51,642 bases of DNA from Nafulsella turpanensis ZLM-10 (GTDB taxonomy: Bacteria > Bacteroidota > Bacteroidia > Cytophagales > Cyclobacteriaceae), in the NCBI RefSeq assembly GCF_000346615.1, contig NZ_ANNU01000042.1, positions 1 to 51,642 on the forward strand, in the 5' to 3' direction. The notes beneath the pieces were generated by a model. The model saw nothing but the letters and a program-made list of their open reading frames with translations. It searched no databases and was not told the DNA's origin. Positions 8,476 through 16,786 of the stretch are shown piece by piece (position 1 is the first letter of the stretch; every line of letters begins with the position of its first letter). Position numbers and translations under genes: made by a program.

Positions 8476-9510
8476 TCAGGCAAAGAGCGGGTAGAATGTT
8501 CTGCTGAAGCTCTCAGTGGTTTTTCGATCTAAACGGCTGGCCACTACTGTGCTGGCCATCGAGTTTACAATTGACTTCATTTTAGCCTCGGTCTCACTTG
8601 GGTAGCCTTCCGGGTAAAACTCAAAAGTGTAAATACCAGACTCTTCCCCTCCCATACTCTTTTTAAAGCGAATAAGCCCCCGGTTTTCTTTTATATCACT
8701 CAAACCCAGATCGACAAAGTCAAAACCCTCCCGCTGTGCCTGGTGGATCAATTCATAAAACATTAAGTTATTTGGCCGATCAATCAGGTGCTGCTTCGAA
8801 GAGCAGCCCCACTTATAGTACAGGCCCCTGCCATTCTGCAGCACCACAGCCGATGCTAATAAGGTATCTTCCTTCCATACCTCTGTAAAAAATCCTCTGC
8901 CCTTACGGATAAACTGTTCAAAGATCCGCTCAAAGAATGAAAAAGGCTGTGGAATAAGGCCAAACTTTTGCATCCGCAGTTCATAGAAAAGCGAATAGAA
9001 CTGCTCCAGAGACTGATAGCTGCAGGAGGTACCATATACGAGTCCACGGCTTCGGGCCCTCCTCATACCGCGCCTGAAACTGCCAGCCATTTTCTTATCC
9101 AGCTGTATATCCGGACTAGTATTTACCCGGTGGAGACTTCCTTTTTTAGCTATCGGACCAAGGCGGGAAAGTTCCTGCTCATCTACATGGGCCATATTTA
9201 TTTTTACTACTACCGGATAATCAGGAAACTCTCTCTGGATAGCTTCGATGTGCAACTGCAGTGCCTGGGCCGAGGGAAGCCTCGGGCTGGTATAATCAGA
9301 AAAAGGTAAACTTACAATTTTAGGTCCGGTTAGCCCTTTAATGAGGGCAAAGATCATGAACTCCCCGCTGTTTATATCGGTAGTAACATAGTACTGGCAA
9401 CCGTAGCTTTCGCGCAAAACCGACAACCACGTACTGCAATAAAATAAAATGTCCTCTTTCCCATCCAGGATATGACCCGGAAGCTCGTTGTATTTAAAAA
9501 CGCTTACCAC
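8476..9510 (-). CDS. FemAB/GNAT-like aminoacyl- or acyltransferase family protein
   Basis: A 344-residue protein of the GNAT-fold FemAB-like group, cytoplasmic or membrane-associated. Features of the group are the basic helix MAGSFRRGMRRARSRGL in the middle, the acceptor-domain segment FYELRMQKFGLIPQPFSFF, and a second GNAT half with LLASAVVLQNGRGLYYKWG, LMFYELIHQAQREGFDFVDLG, then GLIRFKKSMGG. Family members add amino acids or acyl groups to peptidoglycan precursors, exopolysaccharide or lipids. The substrate here cannot be read from sequence. The start is a GTG at 9510; no upstream in-frame ATG fits. It is monocistronic, with 212 bases to the next gene on the same strand. Confidence 0.75.
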   Translation of the reverse strand: MVSVFKYNELPGHILDGKEDILFYCSTWLSVLRESYGCQYYVTTDINSGEFMIFALIKGLTGPKIVSLPFSDYTSPRLPSAQALQLHIEAIQREFPDYPVVVKINMAHVDEQELSRLGPIAKKGSLHRVNTSPDIQLDKKMAGSFRRGMRRARSRGLVYGTSCSYQSLEQFYSLFYELRMQKFGLIPQPFSFFERIFEQFIRKGRGFFTEVWKEDTLLASAVVLQNGRGLYYKWGCSSKQHLIDRPNNLMFYELIHQAQREGFDFVDLGLSDIKENRGLIRFKKSMGGEESGIYTFEFYPEGYPSETEAKMKSIVNSMASTVVASRLDRKTTESFSRTFYPLFA

Positions 9511-9722
9511 TTAATTTATCATCCTTTCCTGCTTCAGCAACTCAGTTCTTAAAATTTGTGGCGCCCTCCCCATTCCTTTTTCCTCAGGAGAAATATCAGG
9601 AAGCGCGCTTTGAGCGCATAAGAGGTAAACCTGCCACATAATCAACAGTTAAACCTTTTACCAAAGCAGTTGTTTCCGCCATTCCTCTTCATAATGCTTT
9701 AAGAAAAGGGCAGCCAGGTATT

Positions 9723-10094
9723 TTAGCGAATCTGACGGCCGAATGGAGTAAAAGAAAAGGCAGCGAGCTTCATATGCTGCTTTGCAAAAGGGATCCCTAT
9801 AATCGTGATGGCCATAAGCACCGCAAACAATACATGGGTGAGCGCCACCCAAATTCCTCCAATTAGTATCCAGATAATATTCATAATCGTGGAAAGACAT
9901 CCCTCCCCTCCTTCAGCCGGCCCCACTTCCTTTCCAAAAGGAATCAGGCTTAAAAATGCCAGCCGTACCGCCTGTATACCAAAAGGAATGCCTATAATGG
10001 TAAGGCAAAGCAGGAGCCCTGCTATCAGGTACTCGAAAAAAATGAAGATCCCGCCACCCAGGATCACCCAGAGAATATTTCCAAACGCATTCAT
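9723..10094 (-). CDS. YccF-family inner-membrane protein
   Basis: A small membrane protein of 123 residues using the ATG at 10094. It has the YccF domain in two similar halves: NILWVILGGGIFIFFEYLI ... LTIIGIPFGIQAVRLA ... PFGK, and NIIWILIGGIWVALTHVL ... ITIIGIPFAKQHMKLA ... PFG. This internal duplication (NIxWxLxGG ... TIIGIPFxxQ) is the family hallmark. The function is unknown. The frame could begin 14 codons earlier at 10136, but homologues begin just before the first NIxW motif, so the later ATG is preferred. It is divergent from the mscS-like gene at 10217, with a structured spacer between them. Confidence 0.8.
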   Translation of the reverse strand: MNAFGNILWVILGGGIFIFFEYLIAGLLLCLTIIGIPFGIQAVRLAFLSLIPFGKEVGPAEGGEGCLSTIMNIIWILIGGIWVALTHVLFAVLMAITIIGIPFAKQHMKLAAFSFTPFGRQIR

Positions 10095-10138
10095 AATTTT
10101 AATATAAACAGGAATACGGAAAAAACTGCTAAACACAC

Positions 10139-10208
10139 TATTTTTGTTACACCTAAGCGCCTCCTGAGTCGTTATGATTCAGGAACTTGTTTTGCTCACA
10201 GGTGTTAC
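10139..10208 (+). promoter_or_regulatory. Promoter-like -7 element and nested inverted repeats before mscS-like gene
   Basis: TATTTTTG at 10139-10146 matches the -7 consensus. Downstream an outer inverted repeat (GTTACACCT at 10146-10154 with AGGTGTTAC at 10200-10208, one mismatch) encloses an inner hairpin (CCTGAGTC at 10163-10170, loop GTTAT, GATTCAGG at 10176-10183, one GU pair). The structure would lie in the mRNA leader, nine bases before the start codon. Confidence 0.45.
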
Positions 10209-10216
10209 CTTAAATC

Positions 10217-11143
10217 ATGATCAAAATAAAAAATAAAAACGTGCCCTTAAAAGTTGATAAAGCTAGTCAGCTCGAAAGAACCCGCCGTCTCCGCTTTTTA
10301 CTGAAGCTGAGCATATTTGTGGTTATAATTCTGTTTCGCTGGTTATATTCTGACAATTTACTGGGCGATGAAATTTATGTGCCGGAGCATTTCCTTAAAG
10401 CCATTGTTTTCTTCGCTACAGCTTATATGATTATTTCCTTTATTCGCCTTACCCTGGTGGCCATCTACCTCCGCCGGCACCACCAGCAGAGTGGCTTCAG
10501 GAATAATTTCGTTATTGGAATCAACCAGATTGCCAATCTGCTCTCCTACCTGGCACTCTTTATTTCAATTCTCTTTCTCTTTCATATTGAGCCGGGGCAG
10601 TTCTTCACCTCCATTTCCATTATTGCGGCTGCCATTGCCATTATCTTTAAAGATTATATTACCAATATGATCAATGGTCTGATAGTCATGTTCTCAGACC
10701 AGCTGGCTATCGATGACTATGTGAAAATTGGAGACCATAAAGGAAAAATAGTGGATATTACCCTGTTAAATGTTCACCTGCTCAATGAAGACGACGATTT
10801 GATCTACATCGCCAACAGTACTATACTCACCACCCATATCGTAAACCTTACCAAAAATAACCAGAAGAAGATTACCCTGGAATTTTCGCTACAGCCGAAT
10901 CAAATCGAAGGACTGGATGAAATGGAACAGCACCTGGTCAATTCCATGGCCGAATATGAGGAGCACATCCGGACAGATAGTATGCACATGCGGGTAACCA
11001 ACATCAACAACAATGCTGTTACCATTAAATTTCAACTGGTGTTAAACAAGCAAAACCGGCGCATGGAGCGCGATATCCGGCGCCACCTGAACTGGAACAT
11101 TATTAGCTATATCAACGAAAGAAAGCACCAAGAAACAGCTTAG
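10217..11143 (+). CDS. MscS-family mechanosensitive ion channel
   Basis: A 308-residue small-conductance mechanosensitive channel. Four hydrophobic segments lie at about 27-45, 60-85, 95-122 and 128-150. The pore helix region FKDYITNMINGLIVMFSDQ leads into the cytoplasmic beta domain with the family motif IDDYVKIGDHKGKIVDI and then LLNEDDDLIYIANS. The C-terminal alpha/beta domain follows. Channels of this type release solutes at hypo-osmotic shock. It has no typical pore Gly/Ala string that would mark E. coli MscS itself, so it is a relative rather than an orthologue. It is preceded by the structured leader and followed by a 309-bp repeat-rich spacer. Confidence 0.87.
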   Translation: MIKIKNKNVPLKVDKASQLERTRRLRFLLKLSIFVVIILFRWLYSDNLLGDEIYVPEHFLKAIVFFATAYMIISFIRLTLVAIYLRRHHQQSGFRNNFVIGINQIANLLSYLALFISILFLFHIEPGQFFTSISIIAAAIAIIFKDYITNMINGLIVMFSDQLAIDDYVKIGDHKGKIVDITLLNVHLLNEDDDLIYIANSTILTTHIVNLTKNNQKKITLEFSLQPNQIEGLDEMEQHLVNSMAEYEEHIRTDSMHMRVTNINNNAVTIKFQLVLNKQNRRMERDIRRHLNWNIISYINERKHQETA

Positions 11144-11452
11144 GGGCGGGAGATATGAGACATTAGACTTGAGACTATGGATATAGGACATAAGATTCAA
11201 GAGCCAGGAATCAGGACCCAGGACCGGAGGAACTCGTAAACCGCTGTCATTGCGATGGAGCCTTAGCGGAAGAAGCAATCTGTCCGTATGCAAGAGAGCT
11301 GTAAAGAGATAGATAATAGAGATAGTACTTACAGGCGGCAGGTTGCTTCGACTGGGTGTCCGCGTCGGCTACCGGTCACAACACCATTAATGAGTGTCGC
11401 ACATCGCAAACTAGGCACCAGCAACTAACAACGACCAACCATCAACGATATA
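11144..11452. repeat. 309-bp mosaic spacer: GA-rich tract, REP-like element, CA-rich tract
   Basis: No gene is seen. From left to right: a GA-rich degenerate tract (about 11150-11230, repeating GAGAC/GGACC/AAGA words); a REP-like sequence at 11244-11283; a second GA-rich stretch; an inverted partner of the REP end (AGGTTGCTTC near 11341-11350); and a CA-rich tract (about 11411-11450) ending at the next start codon. Confidence 0.55.
11244..11283 (+). repeat. REP-like palindromic element (TGTCATTGCGA ... GAAGCAATCTG)
   Basis: It begins CTGTCATTGCGATGGAG and ends GAAGAAGCAATCTGT, the two ends typical of the dispersed intergenic palindromic repeat with GTCATTGCGA and GAAGCAATC arms. The middle (CCTTAGCGG) is also GC-rich. 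No second full copy was noticed in this window. Confidence 0.55.
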
Positions 11453-11791
11453 ATGGTACTGAAAGACGGCAGCTTTTTTGAAAATGTATACGAAGTAGTA
11501 AAGCTGGTACCGGAAGGCAGGGTAACCAGTTATGGCGCCATTGCCCGCTACTTAGGCGCCAGCCGGAGCGCCCGTGTAGTAGGCTGGGCCATGCAGGCCG
11601 CCCACACCATGCTCGACCAGGTGCCGGCCCACCGGGTACTTAACAGGCAGGGCATGCTTACCGGCAAGCAACACTACAGCAGCCCCACCGAAATGCAGGA
11701 GCGGCTGGAAGCCGAAGGTATACCCGTAAAAGACGATCAGGTTCAGAATCACGAGCAGTACTTCTGGGACCCGAATACAGAGCTTCTTTAA
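11453..11791 (+). CDS. Alkyltransferase-like (ATL) DNA-repair protein, MGMT fold without the catalytic Cys
   Basis: A 112-residue protein with only the C-terminal DNA-binding half of O6-alkylguanine-DNA alkyltransferase: a helix-turn-helix (GRVTSYGAIARYLGASRSARVVGWAM, shown in parts: GRVTSYGAIA and RSARVVGWAM) with the Arg finger at R41. The active-site motif, PCHRV in true methyltransferases, is PAHRV (residues 58-62), so Ala59 replaces the alkyl-accepting cysteine. Known ATL proteins bind O6-alkylguanine and hand the lesion to nucleotide excision repair rather than repairing it. The start ATG at 11453 follows a CA-rich tract with no clear ribosome-binding site. It converges on the symporter gene, with 12 bases between the stops. 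Confidence 0.85.
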   Translation: MVLKDGSFFENVYEVVKLVPEGRVTSYGAIARYLGASRSARVVGWAMQAAHTMLDQVPAHRVLNRQGMLTGKQHYSSPTEMQERLEAEGIPVKDDQVQNHEQYFWDPNTELL

Positions 11792-11803
11792 GCCCGGATA
11801 GCT

Positions 11804-13330
11804 TTAACTGGCAGGCACTTCTTTTGCAGCAGTTTCAGGGGCTACCTTATGCCGGTCGTACCAGGTTAAGGCACCCTCCAGAGTGGTGGCAGGACGGCTG
11901 ATGAGCCAAAGCCCTACAAAGGTAAGCACACCGTTTACCAGCAGAATAAAGAAGCCAAACTTAAATCCTCCAAACAGCTCTTCCGACCAGAAATCCAGGC
12001 CAAAAGCAATAAGAGGCGTAAGGAAACAAACCAGTGGCGCCCAGCGGTCGGTAATTTGCCTGCGGGTAAATAAACCAAAGGCAAACAGCCCCAGCAAAGG
12101 GCCATAAGTAAAACCGGCTGCTTTAAACAGCTGACTGATGACGCTCTTATCATTCAGGGAATTAAAGGCAAGAATGACAAGGAAGAGAATAATTGAAAAA
12201 CCTATATGGACCATTGTCCTGATTTTCTTCTTCCCTTCATCAGGCTTTTTCCTGAACTCCAGAAAGTCCACACAAAAAGAGGTGGTAAGGGCCGTAAGGG
12301 CTGAGTCGGCCGAGCTGTAGGCCGCCGCAATAATGCCCAACAGAAAAAGTACTCCGGCTATGAGCGGGAAGTGGTCAAGCGCCAGCATAGGATAAAGATT
12401 ATCGGTTCGCTCCGGCATGGCAATTCCTTTCTCTCCAATGTAAATATAGAGCAGGGCTCCCAGGCACAGGAAAAACAGGTTCACCACCAGCAGCACCGAA
12501 GAAAACCAGAACATATTCTTCTGCGCATCGCCCAGGCTGCGGCAGGTCAGGTTCTTCTGCATCATGTCCTGGTCGAGCCCGGTCATAACAATAGCAATAA
12601 AGGCACCGGCGATGAATTGCTTCCAAAAGTAATTGGCGCCATCGAAATTCCAGAAGAACATTTTAGAATACTCACTCTGCTGCACTGTCTGCAGCATTCC
12701 TTCCATGCCCATACTAAGCTCTTCGGAAATAAGGTATATACTGATACACACCGCCAGCAGCATAAAGGCCGTTTGCAGGGTATCAGTATAGACAATTGTT
12801 TTGATACCTCCTTTAAAAGTATACAGCCAGATGAGCCCGATGGTAACCGCCACCGTTACCCAAAACGGAAGCTCCCACGCATCGAAAACTGCCAGCTGCA
12901 GCACGCCTGCCACTAAAAACAGGCGGAAGGCAGCACCTACGATACGGGAGATGAGAAAATAAAAAGCCCCTGTTTTATAAGACCAGAAGCCAAACCGTTG
13001 TTCCAGGTATCCGTAAATACTAATTAAATTAAGCCGGTAATAAAGGGGTAACAACACACTCCCGATTACAAAATAGCCGACCATATACCCCATTACCACC
13101 TGGAAATAGCTAAAGCCTGTGCTTCCCACCTCCCCGGGAATAGAAATAAAAGTAACCCCACTGAGGGAGGCTCCAATCATACCAAAGGCAACCAGGTACC
13201 AGGGACTCTGGCGGTTGGCGGTAAAGAAAGTTTCGGAATCGGAGGTTTCGCCCCGGGAGGTTAAATAGGAAATCAGGAGCAGTAAACAGAAGTAAGCCGC
13301 AATGACAACGATAACGAGAATCGGATCCAT
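11804..13330 (-). CDS. Sodium:solute symporter (SSS/SLC5 family)
   Basis: A 508-residue inner-membrane transporter with about 13 hydrophobic segments. Family marks are ESYF-like SETFFTANRQSPWYLVAFG near residue 33, GASLSGVTFISIPGEV in the first helix of the LeuT-fold core, RRFG-like LEQRFGFWSYK, and GGIKTIVYTDTLQ in the middle (the SSS signature region). AAAYSSADSALTALTTS near residue 340 carries the conserved Ser residues of the Na2 site. It is expected to couple Na+ to uptake of a small solute (sugar, amino acid, sialic acid or nucleoside); the substrate is not determined by these motifs. It is divergent from clpS across 68 bases. Confidence 0.9.
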   Translation of the reverse strand: MDPILVIVVIAAYFCLLLLISYLTSRGETSDSETFFTANRQSPWYLVAFGMIGASLSGVTFISIPGEVGSTGFSYFQVVMGYMVGYFVIGSVLLPLYYRLNLISIYGYLEQRFGFWSYKTGAFYFLISRIVGAAFRLFLVAGVLQLAVFDAWELPFWVTVAVTIGLIWLYTFKGGIKTIVYTDTLQTAFMLLAVCISIYLISEELSMGMEGMLQTVQQSEYSKMFFWNFDGANYFWKQFIAGAFIAIVMTGLDQDMMQKNLTCRSLGDAQKNMFWFSSVLLVVNLFFLCLGALLYIYIGEKGIAMPERTDNLYPMLALDHFPLIAGVLFLLGIIAAAYSSADSALTALTTSFCVDFLEFRKKPDEGKKKIRTMVHIGFSIILFLVILAFNSLNDKSVISQLFKAAGFTYGPLLGLFAFGLFTRRQITDRWAPLVCFLTPLIAFGLDFWSEELFGGFKFGFFILLVNGVLTFVGLWLISRPATTLEGALTWYDRHKVAPETAAKEVPAS

Positions 13331-13350
13331 ACGTAAGTATTTATAAGCAG

Positions 13351-13378
13351 TAAATTTGCTGAATATTTATTATTTTTG
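13351..13378 (+). promoter_or_regulatory. Two candidate -7 elements before clpS
   Basis: TAAATTTG (13351-13358) and TATTTTTG (13371-13378) both match TAnnTTTG in the 68-base divergent spacer before the clpS ATG at 13399. Neither has a clear -33 partner at the usual spacing. Confidence 0.4.
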
Positions 13379-13398
13379 CCACAGAACCGACATAAAGT

Positions 13399-13680
13399 AT
13401 GAAAAGTCCATATCAATACGAAGAGGAAGTTGAAGTACTGGAAGAGGTCATAAGCGTAGATGAACGGGACCTGATGGTATACAATGACGATTTTAATACG
13501 TTCGATCATGTAACCGCTACCCTTATAAAGGTTTGTAAACATAGTGCCCAGCAGGCAGAGCAATGTACATGGCTCATCCATTATAAGGGAAAATGTTCTG
13601 TAAAGAAGGGCAGCTATGAAGAACTCAAGCCAATGAAGGACGGTATTTGCGAAGCGGGCATCGATGCTAAAATTGTGTAA
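13399..13680 (+). CDS. clpS: ATP-dependent Clp protease adaptor ClpS
   Basis: A 93-residue N-degron adaptor that delivers proteins with destabilising N-terminal residues to ClpAP-type proteases. A flexible acidic N-tail (EEEVEVLEEV) precedes the core. In the core, VYNDDFNTFDHV holds the Asn-Asp pair that binds the N-degron amino group, and IHYKGKC holds the His equivalent to E. coli His66. The order and spacing fit the family. The usual Met gate residue region is replaced by VTATLIKV, as in other Bacteroidota. The start ATG fits the usual length. The longer minus-strand frame over the same region (13273-13692) is a shadow. Neighbours are a divergent symporter and recR 199 bases downstream; neither is functionally linked. 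Confidence 0.87.
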   Translation: MKSPYQYEEEVEVLEEVISVDERDLMVYNDDFNTFDHVTATLIKVCKHSAQQAEQCTWLIHYKGKCSVKKGSYEELKPMKDGICEAGIDAKIV

Positions 13681-13879
13681 TATATGTACCACTGTTCTTC
13701 ATTTCCAACTGAACTCCGCACTGTGTTCAGGTGTTAATATACCAATGAGTTAAGGCAGCAGTAGCCTTTTTAAGCTGCAGAGAATTTGCTCTTTCACATT
13801 ATAAAAAGCACTTCCCTTCTGGCTTTAACACGCCGGAAAGTCCATAAATCAATAACACATCAGCACCTCAGCACTTTAA

Positions 13880-14503
13880 ATGCAATATCCATCCAAGTAT
13901 ATAGAAAAGGCCGTGGAAGAGATTTCCAGCCTGCCGGGTATCGGTAAAAAAACTGCTCTCCGGCTGGCCCTGCACCTCCTGCGGAAAGACGAAGAAAATA
14001 CGCATGCACTGGCCACCGCACTGGTCGATCTCCGTAGTAAGACTCAGTACTGCCAGCAGTGCCACAATATATCCGACGCGGCAGTTTGCAGCACCTGCAG
14101 CAGCCACCATCGTGACCGCTCCGTTATTTGTATAGTCGAGAATCCGCAGGATGTAATGGCCATCGAGAATACCGCACAATACCGTGGGCTGTACCATGTG
14201 CTGGGCGGCATTATCTCCCCTATCGAAGGAGTAGGTCCATCAGATATTAAACTGGAGTCGCTGGTCCAAAGAGTGGCCGAAGCAAGTGATCCTGCCATAA
14301 AAGAGGTAATTCTTGCCCTTAGCCCTACCATGGAAGGCGATACCACTGCTTTTTACATTACAAAAAAGCTTAAACCGTATGGAGTAAAGGTCAGCAGCAT
14401 TGCCAGAGGTATACCTGTGGGTGGTGAGCTGGAGTATACCGATGAAATTACCCTAGGCCGTAGTATTCTCAGCCGCACCGCCTACGACACCAGCCACTCC
14501 TAA
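13880..14503 (+). CDS. recR: Recombination mediator RecR
   Basis: A 207-residue component of the RecFOR pathway, which helps load RecA on single-stranded gaps. The N-terminal helix-hairpin-helix is [18 protein letters not shown] (about 17-34). A C4 zinc finger follows (C58, C61, C70, C73; CQQCHN ... CSTC). The Toprim domain (about 81-175) has [13 protein letters not shown] at its start, YHVLGG with the family PxxG region, and [17 protein letters not shown]. The C-terminus ends in the expected [17 protein letters not shown] walker-like region. The length matches the family. The start ATG at 13880 is the only sensible choice. A perfect inverted repeat lies between its stop and the next gene. 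Confidence 0.95.
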   Translation: MQYPSKYIEKAVEEISSLPGIGKKTALRLALHLLRKDEENTHALATALVDLRSKTQYCQQCHNISDAAVCSTCSSHHRDRSVICIVENPQDVMAIENTAQYRGLYHVLGGIISPIEGVGPSDIKLESLVQRVAEASDPAIKEVILALSPTMEGDTTAFYITKKLKPYGVKVSSIARGIPVGGELEYTDEITLGRSILSRTAYDTSHS

Positions 14504-14512
14504 GCATTTTCG

Positions 14513-14580
14513 GGAGCCGTAAAGATATTTGTGCTTCGAAAATTATAGATTTGAGGCTAAGTTGTTAATTTTACGGCTCC
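14513..14580 (+). repeat. 11-bp perfect inverted repeat in recR-aminotransferase spacer
   Basis: GGAGCCGTAAA at 14513-14523 is the exact reverse complement of TTTACGGCTCC at 14570-14580, with 46 bases between. The right arm ends 13 bases before the aminotransferase start codon. There is no T-tract, so a classical terminator is unlikely. Confidence 0.7.
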
Positions 14581-14593
14581 AAAAACCGCAATT

Positions 14594-15790
14594 ATGAACA
14601 AGCTTTCTGACAGGATTAACCAGCTTTCCGAATCAGCCACCCTGGCCATGGCTGCCAAAGCCAGAGAATATAAAGCCAAAGGTATCAACATCATTAGCCT
14701 GAGCCTGGGAGAACCCGATTTTAAAACTCCTCAGCACATACAGGATGCTGCCAAAGCCGCCATTGACAGTGGTGCTTACTTTACTTACCCCCCAGTACCC
14801 GGTTATCCTGATCTTCGTAAAGCCCTTGCCGAAAAACTACAGCGCGAAAACAACATCAGCTGCAACGAAAATAATATTGTGGTTTCTACCGGCGCTAAAC
14901 AATCGCTGGCCAATGTAATGCTTTCGCTGGTAAACCCCGGCGATGAAGTGATTATTTTCTCTCCTTACTGGGTGAGCTATATGGCCCTGGTGGAGCTTAC
15001 GCAGGCAAAAGCTGTTGAAATTAAAGGCAGTATCGAAAACAACTTTAAGGCTACTGCCGCACAGCTCGAAGCAGCAATTACCGATAAAACCCGGGTAGTT
15101 ATTTATTCCTCGCCCTGTAACCCTACAGGAGCCGTATTTAGCCGCGAGGAGCTGAAAGCCATTGCTGCTGTGCTGCAAAAAAATAAACACGTTATTACCA
15201 TTGCCGACGAAATTTACGAGCATATCAACTTTAGCGGAGAGGCAGTAAGTCTGGCTTCCTTCCCCGAGGTAGCCGAACAGGTAGTAACCGTCAATGGCTT
15301 CTCTAAAGGCTTTGCCATGACGGGCTGGCGCCTGGGCTATATTTGTGCGCCTGAATGGATAGCCAAGGCCTGTAATAAAATGCAGGGGCAGTTTACCTCC
15401 GGTGCTAATGGTATTGCGCAGAGGGCTGCCTTGGCCGCCATTACCTCCGACCTGGAGCCTACCCGTAAAATGACAGAGGCTTACCACCGCCGCCGCAACC
15501 TGGTACTGGAGCTACTGAAAGAAATTCCAGACTTAAAAACTTATACCCCCAACGGTGCTTTTTACATTCTGCCGGACGTAAGCGCCTACTTTGGCCGCTC
15601 CTTTGATGGCAATGTTATCAGCAATTCCGATGACCTGGCCCTCTTCCTGCTCGACCATGCCCGGGTTTCTGTTGTAACCGGCGATGCTTTTGGTGCACCG
15701 GAATGTATCCGGATATCCTACGCTGCATCGGAAGAAGACCTGAAAGAGGCTCTTAAAAGGATAAAAGAAGCGCTGGCAAAGCTACGGTAA
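14594..15790 (+). CDS. Pyridoxal-phosphate aminotransferase, class I (aspartate aminotransferase type)
   Basis: A 398-residue fold-type I PLP enzyme resembling the Ib subgroup of aspartate aminotransferases (with some prephenate or other substrates). The visible residues are: SSPCNPTG with N176; ADEIYEH with D205 contacting the pyridine nitrogen; Y208; and NGFSKGFAMTGWRLGY with the Schiff-base lysine K238 and R246. The substrate-carboxylate arginine near the C-terminus is in CIRISYAAS. The reaction is amino transfer between aspartate (or a similar amino acid) and 2-oxoglutarate in the cytoplasm. Its stop codon is immediately followed by the ATG of the kinase gene, so the two are cotranscribed; the metabolic reason is not obvious. 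Confidence 0.9.
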   Translation: MNKLSDRINQLSESATLAMAAKAREYKAKGINIISLSLGEPDFKTPQHIQDAAKAAIDSGAYFTYPPVPGYPDLRKALAEKLQRENNISCNENNIVVSTGAKQSLANVMLSLVNPGDEVIIFSPYWVSYMALVELTQAKAVEIKGSIENNFKATAAQLEAAITDKTRVVIYSSPCNPTGAVFSREELKAIAAVLQKNKHVITIADEIYEHINFSGEAVSLASFPEVAEQVVTVNGFSKGFAMTGWRLGYICAPEWIAKACNKMQGQFTSGANGIAQRAALAAITSDLEPTRKMTEAYHRRRNLVLELLKEIPDLKTYTPNGAFYILPDVSAYFGRSFDGNVISNSDDLALFLLDHARVSVVTGDAFGAPECIRISYAASEEDLKEALKRIKEALAKLR

Positions 15791-16786
15791 ATGAGGGAAC
15801 GCTCACTTCAGGAAATTTTTGATTCCTTTAATTCCCTTACCGCCCTCATTATCGGCGATGTAATGGTCGATGCCTATATATGGGGAAAGGTGGAGAGAAT
15901 TTCGCCCGAAGCACCCGTTCCGGTAGTGCAGGTAACCAAGAGAGAAAAGAGGCTCGGTGGGGCTGCCAACGTAGCCCTGAATGTGCAGGCACTGGGGGCT
16001 ACCCCTATCCTTTGTACTCTTATTGGGGAAGACAGCTATGCCGATGAATTTGCCTGGCTCCTGAAAAACAGAGGACTCAGCGAAGAAGGAATTATCCGGA
16101 GCCCCCGCCGGATGACCACCTGTAAGGAACGGGTGTTGTCCGGGTCTCAGCACATTTTACGGGTCGACTCTGAATCGGACAGTCTGCTGCACGAAGAGGA
16201 TGAAAAGGCCCTGCTCGAACGAATAAGCCGGCTACTCCCCCAGGCAGATGTGGTAATTTTTGAAGATTACGATAAAGGTGTTCTGAATGAAAATCTTATT
16301 CAGGAAGTTATAGCGTTGGCTCGAACAAACGGAATTCCGACGGTTGTAGATCCGAAAAAGCGGAACTTCTTTGCTTACAGGGGTGCTTCGCTCTTTAAAC
16401 CCAACCTGAAGGAGCTGCGCGAAGGACTGAAGCTGGACTTCGAGAAGCATGATCAGCAGGCTATTGAACAGGCCGTAAAGCAGCTGAAAGAAATCCTTCA
16501 GCTACCTACTGCGCTAATTACCCTTTCCGAAAGAGGAATATACATCGATGCTCCTGAAGAGCACCATTTACTCCCGGCCCATGTCCGGTCCATTTCCGAT
16601 GTATCCGGCGCAGGCGATACGGTGGTGAGCATTGCGGCACTTGCACAGGCACTTGGACTGCCACCGCGCCTATTGGCCGACCTGGCGAACCTAGGCGGGG
16701 GCCTGGTGTGCGAGCACCTGGGTGTTGTGCCGGTAGATAAGGCGCGGCTTTACCAGGAAGCGCTAAAGAATGAACTGCACCCATGA
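15791..16786 (+). CDS. PfkB-family heptose 7-phosphate kinase (RfaE1/HldA type)
   Basis: A 331-residue ribokinase-fold enzyme matching the kinase half of HldE: ALIIGDVMVDAYIWGKVERISPEAPVPVV (in parts, GDVMVDAYIWG and RISPEAPVPVV) at the N-terminus, LGGAANVALNVQALG, then DPKKRNFFAYRGASLFKPN. The PfkB signature SISDVSGAGDTVVS carries the catalytic Asp of the DxxGAGD motif. It would phosphorylate D-glycero-D-manno-heptose 7-phosphate at C1 in ADP-heptose (lipopolysaccharide core) synthesis. The nucleotidyltransferase half is missing, so a separate HldC-type enzyme would be needed. The start ATG directly abuts the aminotransferase stop, and the end overlaps trkH by four bases (ATGA). Confidence 0.86.
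   Translation: MRERSLQEIFDSFNSLTALIIGDVMVDAYIWGKVERISPEAPVPVVQVTKREKRLGGAANVALNVQALGATPILCTLIGEDSYADEFAWLLKNRGLSEEGIIRSPRRMTTCKERVLSGSQHILRVDSESDSLLHEEDEKALLERISRLLPQADVVIFEDYDKGVLNENLIQEVIALARTNGIPTVVDPKKRNFFAYRGASLFKPNLKELREGLKLDFEKHDQQAIEQAVKQLKEILQLPTALITLSERGIYIDAPEEHHLLPAHVRSISDVSGAGDTVVSIAALAQALGLPPRLLADLANLGGGLVCEHLGVVPVDKARLYQEALKNELHP

Noticed and set aside
9658-9900. 80-residue minus-strand frame with several Cys and Trp
   Set aside because: It overlaps most of the second half of the YccF gene in another frame, and YccF has clear family motifs.
13273-13692. 139-residue minus-strand frame
   Set aside because: It covers clpS on the opposite strand and also overlaps the start of the symporter gene; clpS has recognisable active residues.
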